Source: Collinsella aerofaciens
GTDB lineage: Bacteria > Actinomycetota > Coriobacteriia > Coriobacteriales > Coriobacteriaceae
NCBI RefSeq assembly: GCF_902364945.1
Contig: NZ_CABJFS010000004.1
Coordinates: 124,001 to 188,000 of the forward strand
DNA length: 64,000 nucleotides
Direction: 5' to 3'
Within the stretch, counting starts at the first letter, position 1. Each line of letters begins with the position of its first letter. Position numbers and translations under genes: made by a program. The notes beneath the pieces are model-generated. The model had not been told where the DNA came from, did not search any database, and saw only the letters and a list, made by a program, of their open reading frames with translations. This document shows positions 58,039 through 64,000 of this stretch, one piece after another.

Positions 58039-59344
58039 ACTCGACCGGGGCTTCGACCTTGTCGATGGCCCAGGTGGCTCCGAGACCGCCGGTGGTGTTG
58101 CGGCGGATACGCACGGTAACCTCGCGGCGCTCGCCGGCCTGCGTGTAGCGCAGGGGGAAGCTTGCGCGGTTTCGCGCGGCCTCAATGGTACCGCGTTCGC
58201 GGGCGATCCAGTAGTACTCGCCGACGATGCCGAGCGTGTCAGCGCCGTAGGGGAGATAGGTCGACAACTGGTGCAGAAGCGGGCCGGGGCAGAAGACCAC
58301 GGTTGCGAAATCGACGGGGAAGTCCTTGGGGATGGCGGGCGCTGCAGGTGCGGGGGCTGGGGCCGCTGCGGGTACCGAAGCCGGTGCGGATGCGGGTATT
58401 TGGTCGCAAGCAGCGGCGGGCATGGATTCGATGACGGGTGCGGGCTCCGGCGTTACTTTCGGCTTGATCGTGGAATCTGCGGGCTTTACGGTGACGGGCG
58501 CGTCTGCAGCTGCAGTTTCAACCTCAACCTGCGTCGCGTTCTCGTTCTCGACGCTCGGCTTTGCCTCAATGGGCGTGGATGCCATGGTGGTGATGCCGGC
58601 GTTTGCGTTCTCGGGGTCATAGACGACCGTGAGTGAGATGGCAGGCTGCGGTGCCTCGGGCTCCGGCACCGACTCGGTAGCGTCTTGATCGGCAGGCTCG
58701 TCGGACTGATCGTCCTCAGCCTCATCGCCAAAGACATCGCTGTTTTGGAACGCAGGCGTTTCGGGTTGGTTAGTGGCTTCTTCGATTGTCGACTTGGGAG
58801 CCTCATCGAGCTCTGCAGTGGCTTCCTGCTCGGATATGGCTTTGGGATCGGTCGTGGCGGCGATTTCGGTTTCGGCTTCTGCTGCTACCTCAATAGCGAC
58901 TTCGATCTCTGCCTCGGGTTCGGGTTCCGGCACGGCTTCAACCATGGTTTCTGGCTCGGGACGCTTAACGTGCTTGGGACGCACGGCCTTGAGGTCCTTC
59001 TCGCCGCGCTTTTTCTTTTTGTAGGACTGCTTGGCTCCCTTGGCTGCCTTGGGCTTGTCCTCGCCCTTGGCAAGGGCGGCATCCCAGGCCTCGTTGGCGA
59101 TGACGGTGGCATACAGGCGACCGCCCTTAAAGACGGTCAGCTTAATGCAGTCGTCGAGCTCCTCGAGCAACTCGCGCGTGGACTCGAAGCCCAGGTCATA
59201 AGCAGTCATGTCGCCAGCGGCGAGCGCCTCTTCGACCTGCGTCATAAACGTTTGCTTGCCGCACCCAATCGCGTCGCGCAGCAGGCGATACAGATAGATG
59301 TGGTTGCCCAGCGATAGCGTGGGCGTAACTATTGTCTTGCTCAT
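58037..59344 (-). CDS. Coriobacterial protein with two small domains joined by a long acidic linker
   Basis: A protein of 435 residues, cytoplasmic. Residues 1-90 form a helical domain (YLYRLLRDAIGCGKQTFM, YDLGFESTRELLEELDDCIKL) followed by a strand region, reminiscent of OST-HTH/LOTUS RNA-binding folds, though this is only an impression. A Lys-rich patch (SYKKKKRGEK) and about 200 residues of Glu/Ala/Pro-rich linker follow, then an Ala/Pro spacer and a C-terminal domain of about 95 residues (DFATVVFCPGPLLHQL, REVTVRIRRNTTGGLGATW). GAGGAG precedes ATG 59344. Function unknown. Confidence 0.75.
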   Translation of the reverse strand: MSKTIVTPTLSLGNHIYLYRLLRDAIGCGKQTFMTQVEEALAAGDMTAYDLGFESTRELLEELDDCIKLTVFKGGRLYATVIANEAWDAALAKGEDKPKAAKGAKQSYKKKKRGEKDLKAVRPKHVKRPEPETMVEAVPEPEPEAEIEVAIEVAAEAETEIAATTDPKAISEQEATAELDEAPKSTIEEATNQPETPAFQNSDVFGDEAEDDQSDEPADQDATESVPEPEAPQPAISLTVVYDPENANAGITTMASTPIEAKPSVENENATQVEVETAAADAPVTVKPADSTIKPKVTPEPAPVIESMPAAACDQIPASAPASVPAAAPAPAPAAPAIPKDFPVDFATVVFCPGPLLHQLSTYLPYGADTLGIVGEYYWIARERGTIEAARNRASFPLRYTQAGERREVTVRIRRNTTGGLGATWAIDKVEAPVE

Positions 59345-59482
59345 GGCAAATCTCCTCTTTACACACCAAAGCATCTTACCATCGCACGGGGCGTGCTACC
59401 TCGGCGCCCAAGGCAAACGGGCGCGACCGTTGCCGGTTCGCGCCCGTTGTACAGGTTGGTTATCTATGGGAGGCCATCGTGC

Positions 59483-60427
59483 TTAGTTGCCCGATGTCGT
59501 GCCTTGGCTCGAGCTGTCAGATGCCGTGCCGGATGCGGTTCCGCTCGAGCTGTTGGTGTTGCTGCTGTCGGTAGAGCCCGTGCCCGATGCGTTGCCGTTT
59601 GTCTGGTCGCTCGTGCTCGGCTGAGAGCCGTCAGTCGTTTGGCTGGAATCGGTCGTTCCGGATTGCGCGCCATTATTGTTTGCGGAGGAATCGGCGCCCT
59701 GCGACTGGTCAGGGGCGGTCGAGGAAGAATCGGTGGATGCGGAGTCGCCCTGCGAGTCGTCCTGCTTGCTTTGCGATTGATCGCTGCTATCCGCGTCGTG
59801 CTCGGGTGTGTGCGACGAAAGGATCGGTTCGGGGCGCTCACCCAGACCCTCGCCGGCGGTGGTGATAAGGATGGCGCCGGCGCAGGCGATGACCGCGACG
59901 ATGGCGATGGCGATCGAGAAGACGATGACCTTCTTTTGCGTCTGGCTGCGCTCTGCCGCCGCCTTGGCACGTAGGCTGTTAGGGGCGACACGCGCCGTAG
60001 TCGCGCGCCCAGCAACCTGACGCATCTCCTGCGTAGTCGCAGCTCCGCCCAGGTGCTCGTTTGCATTGAGCTCAACGGGTTCGTAGGCGCCGACGGGATA
60101 GTCGACGGCGGCATGCGTACCTTTGATGGCTTTGGCGCTGGCAGAGATAAAGTGGCGGTAGATCTGCGAGGACACAACGGTGATGACTGAGCTCACAGCG
60201 GCACCAATCACCGAGCCGGCAATGCCGATCTTGGAGGCAAGCGCGACGCTCGTTGCGGCAGCTGCGGCGCCGGCGATGATCTGGGGAATGGAAATGTCGT
60301 CGAACAGGCCCTTTTTGGGCGCGATGGCCATGGTCTGGCCGATGGAATGGTTTTCGTGAACGCCGTTGTTCAGTGCGGCGGGAGTCATGACGCGTGTACG
60401 CGGCGCGTCGGTGTACTTGGTTGTCAT
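59483..60427 (-). CDS. Membrane protein with a Ser/Thr/Asp-rich tail
   Basis: A protein of 314 residues. Two hydrophobic regions: SIPQIIAGAAAAATSVALA-type around residues 46-85, and VIVFSIAIAIVAVIACAGAI around 168-188. The last 120 residues are low complexity (Ser, Thr, Gly, Asn, Asp, Gln), likely outside the cell as a flexible stalk. No enzymatic motif. GGGAGG precedes the ATG. It may attach to or span the cell wall. Confidence 0.75.
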   Translation of the reverse strand: MTTKYTDAPRTRVMTPAALNNGVHENHSIGQTMAIAPKKGLFDDISIPQIIAGAAAAATSVALASKIGIAGSVIGAAVSSVITVVSSQIYRHFISASAKAIKGTHAAVDYPVGAYEPVELNANEHLGGAATTQEMRQVAGRATTARVAPNSLRAKAAAERSQTQKKVIVFSIAIAIVAVIACAGAILITTAGEGLGERPEPILSSHTPEHDADSSDQSQSKQDDSQGDSASTDSSSTAPDQSQGADSSANNNGAQSGTTDSSQTTDGSQPSTSDQTNGNASGTGSTDSSNTNSSSGTASGTASDSSSQGTTSGN

Positions 60428-60601
60428 ACGGGGTCCTCCCGGTGTAAATCTGCTTCGTTTCGTGTAGCCATCAGGTTACCCACCAGATGTGAATCGTACG
60501 TGACATTTAACAGATACCATCAACTCATCAAGGGGGCTTGCTGTCTTTGGTGCAATAACTTGATGCTAAACTGGATTTATGTTTGCGAGGTGGTTTACGT
60601 G

Positions 60602-60820
60602 ATGTACCCGTATATGACATTCGAAGATGGAACCGAGGTCATTCATTCTGACCTGATTACAGATGGCGATATCGAAAAGGTCATCGTGCATTTTGAACGA
60701 CCGACGGCAGAGGGCTTCGACTCCGCTCGTTGTGAGTTGCCTTCCTGTTCGTGGACTGACTGGGAAGGGCATTTTACTCAGAGTGAAAAGCGAGCTTTCG
60801 AAGAGTGTCTGAGCAAATAA
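60602..60820 (+). CDS. Small acidic protein
   Basis: A 72-residue protein beginning MYPYMTFEDGTEV, with two cysteines (CELPSCSW). GAGGTGG lies 8 bases upstream. The frame is open for about 85 codons before it, without a ribosome site. No family named. Confidence 0.6.
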   Translation: MYPYMTFEDGTEVIHSDLITDGDIEKVIVHFERPTAEGFDSARCELPSCSWTDWEGHFTQSEKRAFEECLSK

Positions 60821-60920
60821 TTTAGATTAGTTCGAGTTTAGTTCGAATAAAGAAGCTGAATGCTATGACCTAAAGCGTATGCATTTTTAGTATTAGATGC
60901 GTATGAAATGGAGGATGTGA

Positions 60921-61202
60921 ATGGATGAGCTAATAGACTTTAAAAAACGATTTCTCAAGAATGGCGAGCTGGTTTCAATTCCAAAAAAGGAAAGCTATAA
61001 AAGAATCATGCTGCTATGGGCCGTCTCTTTCTTTGAATTAAATACAAGTTATACGGAGCTTCAGGTTAATCGTGTACTGTCACAGCTCTATCCTGATTAT
61101 GCCGTGTTGAGGCGGTGCTTGGTTGATTATGGATTCCTATTAAGGGATGAACGAGGCCTGAAATACGAGGTTAATCGTGATGTTCACGGTATTGAGAGCT
61201 AG
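60921..61202 (+). CDS. DUF2087-like small protein
   Basis: A 93-residue protein, basic. FLKNGELVSIPKKESYKRIML, LNTSYTELQVNRVLSQL, DYAVLRRCLVDYGFLLRDERG: this is the DUF2087 pattern, a small winged-helix-like domain often fused to or beside transcription regulators. The start follows GGAGG by 6 bases. It overlaps the MFS gene by 23 bases, so they are co-translated; it may regulate the downstream genes. Confidence 0.78.
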   Translation: MDELIDFKKRFLKNGELVSIPKKESYKRIMLLWAVSFFELNTSYTELQVNRVLSQLYPDYAVLRRCLVDYGFLLRDERGLKYEVNRDVHGIES

Positions 61203-62364
61203 CCGTCCGGTTCGGGTCCTATATATTGCTAGAGGGATAAGCGAAATAGGCAATTGGTGTGCGAATATTGCTTTGCCAATGCTGATTTACGAGGTAACTC
61301 ACGATGTTTCTGCAACTGCTTTGATGGTCTGCTGCAGATTTGCCCCCTCTCTGTTTTCAGTTGCGCTCGCGCAGCTGCCTCAGAAGATGGGTATCGGGAC
61401 ACTGCAGGCCATGAGATTGGCAGACTTAATTCGCGCGGGATTATTCGTTTGCTATATTTTTGTTGATAGTAAATGGAGTATGTTTGCTATTACGTGCGCG
61501 GTATCGCTTTGCCGAACGGTAGAAATGCCCTGCTTTTACTCGTTGTTAAGAGCCAATACGAATAGTATCAATCGCGACGTAATTAATAATTCGTTTGGGT
61601 TCCTGCAGAATTTAATGATGGTTCTGGGGCCAGTTGCCGGCGGTTTTGTTGTCGCTCAATTTGGGGCGGAGGCTGTTCTTGCATTAGACGCGCTTTCTTT
61701 TGCCGCGTCGTTCTGGTTGCTGCGAGATGTTCCGTCGGTTATCGAGGTTAATGATAAAGAGGGAATAAGCAAAAATGAAAAAAACAGGACTGCATTTAGT
61801 GATCTTAGCGCGAAGCACTTGGCAATTGGTTTCCTATTAATCGATATTTCTAGTGGCGTGGCATTCGGCTCTCTGAATTCTCTTTTGCCAGCTATAGCGC
61901 AATTGCAATTTGACTCGTCATCGATACAATACGGATTCCTTCAGAGTAGTCTTACAATCGGACTGTTGTTCGGAAATACAATATATGGTCGTTTAATCAG
62001 TGGTTCCGATTGCGTTAAATCATATTGTTTTGTGACGTATCTTGCGCTCGGTGCGTATCTGGCGTTTGGCTATCGCTATGCGTCTGGGATATCGTTTATT
62101 TTCCTTTTTATCGTCGGTGCCGGAAACGCCATTCAAGATGTGCTTCTCATAACATCGCTGCAGGATTTGGCGAGAGACGGATCTGAATCGATAAGCCTGT
62201 TTTCAATTAGGGAGTCTTTGCAATCGGTTGCTGTTGTTATTTCAACACTTCTTGTTTCGCTGTTCACGAGCATCGCGATGTTCTCAATTCTCGTTACAGG
62301 ACTTGGTGTATTTTCAATTATGATGGTAGTTGTGTTTCAATTGAATTACTTACGAAAGATGTGA
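61180..62364 (+). CDS. MFS transporter
   Basis: A membrane carrier of about 394 residues with 11-12 hydrophobic segments, major facilitator type, most like drug/siderophore-type exporters (MefA/EntS group): ISEIGNWCANIALPMLIYEVT at the first span, SVALAQLPQKMGIG-type cytoplasmic loop. AT-rich codon use. It lies 7 bases before a radical SAM gene, so it may export that enzyme's product. ATG 61180 is taken; GTG 61177 is one codon earlier. Confidence 0.83.
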   Translation: MFTVLRASRPVRVLYIARGISEIGNWCANIALPMLIYEVTHDVSATALMVCCRFAPSLFSVALAQLPQKMGIGTLQAMRLADLIRAGLFVCYIFVDSKWSMFAITCAVSLCRTVEMPCFYSLLRANTNSINRDVINNSFGFLQNLMMVLGPVAGGFVVAQFGAEAVLALDALSFAASFWLLRDVPSVIEVNDKEGISKNEKNRTAFSDLSAKHLAIGFLLIDISSGVAFGSLNSLLPAIAQLQFDSSSIQYGFLQSSLTIGLLFGNTIYGRLISGSDCVKSYCFVTYLALGAYLAFGYRYASGISFIFLFIVGAGNAIQDVLLITSLQDLARDGSESISLFSIRESLQSVAVVISTLLVSLFTSIAMFSILVTGLGVFSIMMVVVFQLNYLRKM

Positions 62365-62371
62365 CGTTGAT

Positions 62372-64000
62372 ATGCCTAAAACGCTTTTAGTATTTCCCCC
62401 AGGATGGAGTCCAGTGGGGCCGTATCTTGCCTTGCCTGTTTTGAAGTCATATCTTCAAGAGGTTGAACAATACAAAGTTGACATTGTTGACTTAAACGTG
62501 GAATTTTACGATGACCTCCTATCTTTTAGACATGTCGAAGAGTGCTGTAAAAGGTATCGGGAATCAAAGGATTCGTTTAGTTCGAATGTTCAATTAACAA
62601 TCGAGTTGATACAAAAGTCGGCACTTAATGTTGACGAGGCAAAAGATATTTTCAGATCGAAGAGATACTTTAATCTAAAAGAAAGACAATATGCTGAAAA
62701 CATTTTTAGAAATGCACTCTATATCATAAATCACGTCTCATATGGAGTTAAATACACGTTCAACTCCATAGATCTGCCCTATGATTATTATTCGACACCA
62801 GAAATAATGAAATCGCTTGCGGATACCTTGCATAATCCGTTTATTTCCTTCTATGAAACTGCCTTTCTTAAGCGTATTCAGAGGGAAAAAATCGAGTTTA
62901 TTGGGATTTCGGTGAGCGGCTGTTTCCAATTGATTTCTGCAGTTACGTTAGCGAAACTGATTAAAGAAGAATGTCCATCTGTTAAACACGTCTCATTGGG
63001 CGGCAATTACATTACTCGTTTAGCAGATGACTGCATGAAAGAATGGCATCCCTTTTTTGAATACATTGATTCGATAATGATGTATGACGGCGAAGAGCCG
63101 CTTGCACGTCTTCTTGAGGCTCTTGACTCTGGTGATGACAATCTCGACTGTGTTCCAAACCTTTGCCATGCTAAAGGTGGAAAGATATATAAAAACCATC
63201 GGATTGAGCAAACATTTATCAACGATACAGTTCCCGATTTCGATGGCTTCGCCCTTTCTAAATACTTCATGCCTGAGCTAATATTGCCGGTTTATTCCTC
63301 TAGGCAGTGTTTTAATCATTGCGCCTTCTGCACCATTCCCGGTGCTACCGGTGGTTGTTACCGAAAGATGCCTATATCGAGAGTATTTGAAATAATGTGT
63401 CGGTTAAATGAAAAATACGGCACGAGAGTTTTCTCTTTTGTGGATGAAACATTCGAAGGCAAAAGAATGGAGCAACTCGCGGATGAAATAAACGCATCGG
63501 GAAAAACGTTTTTCTGGCATGGAGAAACGAGGTTCTCTCCAACCCTAAGTACAGACGTTTTTAACAAGATATACCAAAGTGGATGTAGGCAGATTCAGTT
63601 TGGCCTCGAGTCATACAACCAAAGAGTTCTTGATCTAATGAAGAAGAACACGAGAGTTGATTGGATTGATCGCAATATCCATGATTGTCTCAATGCGGGT
63701 ATTCCTGTTCATCTATTTTTTATGATTGGCTTTCCGACCGAAACTAAAGAAGAGGCTCTGAACACCTTAGCTTATACAGAGAATGTTTTGAATTATTCAA
63801 AACAGGTATGTGGTGTTCCATATTCCACGAGAGGATTTACGAATTTTGGTCTCGTTATGGGGTCGGATGTTTGGAATCATCCCGATAAGTATGGTGTCTC
63901 TGTAATGCCGAAGTCCCAATATGAGGATTTGCGCCTCGAAGTGGATTATGTTTCAGGCACTGGTTTAACTTTAAATGAAGCAAAATCCTTATCTGATGAG
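62372..64000 (+). CDS. Cobalamin-binding radical SAM enzyme, N-terminal part
   Basis: Open to the window edge; 543 codons are present. The N-terminal 200 residues form a B12-binding-type domain (LLVFPPGWSPVGPYLALPVLK, VDIVDLN, GISVSGCFQ, SLGGNYITRL, MMYDGEEPLARLLEAL). The radical SAM [4Fe-4S] motif is SRQCFNHCAFC at Cys 314, 318 and 321, followed by the barrel (FVDETFEG, QFGLES, IGFPTET). Enzymes of this type methylate or rearrange unactivated carbons in antibiotic and RiPP synthesis, or join ring systems. With an MFS exporter before it, a natural-product role is likely, but the substrate cannot be told. Confidence 0.88.
   Translation, partial: MPKTLLVFPPGWSPVGPYLALPVLKSYLQEVEQYKVDIVDLNVEFYDDLLSFRHVEECCKRYRESKDSFSSNVQLTIELIQKSALNVDEAKDIFRSKRYFNLKERQYAENIFRNALYIINHVSYGVKYTFNSIDLPYDYYSTPEIMKSLADTLHNPFISFYETAFLKRIQREKIEFIGISVSGCFQLISAVTLAKLIKEECPSVKHVSLGGNYITRLADDCMKEWHPFFEYIDSIMMYDGEEPLARLLEALDSGDDNLDCVPNLCHAKGGKIYKNHRIEQTFINDTVPDFDGFALSKYFMPELILPVYSSRQCFNHCAFCTIPGATGGCYRKMPISRVFEIMCRLNEKYGTRVFSFVDETFEGKRMEQLADEINASGKTFFWHGETRFSPTLSTDVFNKIYQSGCRQIQFGLESYNQRVLDLMKKNTRVDWIDRNIHDCLNAGIPVHLFFMIGFPTETKEEALNTLAYTENVLNYSKQVCGVPYSTRGFTNFGLVMGSDVWNHPDKYGVSVMPKSQYEDLRLEVDYVSGTGLTLNEAKSLSDE

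Noticed and set aside
1-64000. CRISPR array or cas genes, restriction-modification or toxin-antitoxin systems
   Set aside because: No regularly spaced repeat units and no recognisable Cas, methyltransferase, restriction or toxin families were seen. The RHH protein at 49732 has no toxin partner beside it.

Overview
The window looks like chromosome of a GC-rich, anaerobic gut Actinobacterium of the Coriobacteriia, most likely Collinsella or a close relative. This is inferred from gene content and style, not from a marker gene: GC-rich codons, strong GGAGG-type ribosome sites with frequent GTG/TTG starts, oxygen-independent ribonucleotide reductase (nrdD/nrdG), a DUF3793-flavodoxin pair, and coriobacterial-type secreted proteins. 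Two stretches are clearly more AT-rich and look acquired: about 47.0-54.5 kb and about 60.8 kb to the right edge.

Layout. 1-1.35 kb: end of a GH13 alpha-glucosidase, then tRNA-Gly and tRNA-Val. 1.35-5.2 kb: nrdD behind a promoter with NrdR boxes, then nrdG, separated by two large hairpin-forming sequences. 5.2-6.9 kb: folate genes (folE, an HD hydrolase, folB). 6.9-14.3 kb: housekeeping genes (YgjP-like peptidase, M19 dipeptidase, SlyD-type FKBP with a UreE-like protein, HAD phosphatase, Fur-family regulator, acylphosphatase, Gfo/Idh/MocA oxidoreductase, RNase HI). 13.4-15.9 kb: a LysR regulator divergent from metY, whose leader holds a small Cys-containing ORF. 16-25.9 kb: secreted and membrane proteins, panE, an Fe-S aldo/keto reductase, nfo, a polar amino-acid ABC transporter, and a metal-linked group (flavodoxin, DUF3793, HMA protein). 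26-28 kb: yolD and a Y-family DNA polymerase behind tandem SOS boxes. 28-32.3 kb: an alcohol-dehydrogenase-like remnant, pgi and two HAD phosphatases.

32.5-43.9 kb is the main catabolic locus. A GntR/UTRA regulator precedes ten co-directional genes: YfcC-type carrier, YtcJ-like amidohydrolase, FrlC-like epimerase, FrlB-like SIS deglycase, two PfkB kinases, amidohydrolase-2 protein, YjbQ/UPF0047 protein, BtpA/SgcQ protein and FGGY kinase. The first part resembles fructosamine (Amadori product) use. The second part is a set whose joint function I cannot name, and the combination may be an undescribed pathway.

43.9-46.8 kb: TatD nuclease, TcdA-like E1 enzyme, a candidate sRNA of about 95 nt, and an sdpRI-like pair. 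47.0-54.5 kb: an integrative element of about 7.5 kb inserted in the 5' end of the ABC-F gene ettA. It has a tyrosine integrase, a serine recombinase with a res-like site, an RHH protein, a primase-helicase and several unknown genes. It rebuilds the start of ettA with its own ribosome site and first codons. 56.4-58 kb: a Tat-exported cysteine-peptidase-like protein and a lipoprotein. 58-60.4 kb: two long low-complexity proteins. 60.6-64 kb: small proteins, an MFS exporter and a cobalamin-type radical SAM enzyme cut by the window edge, perhaps part of a natural-product locus.
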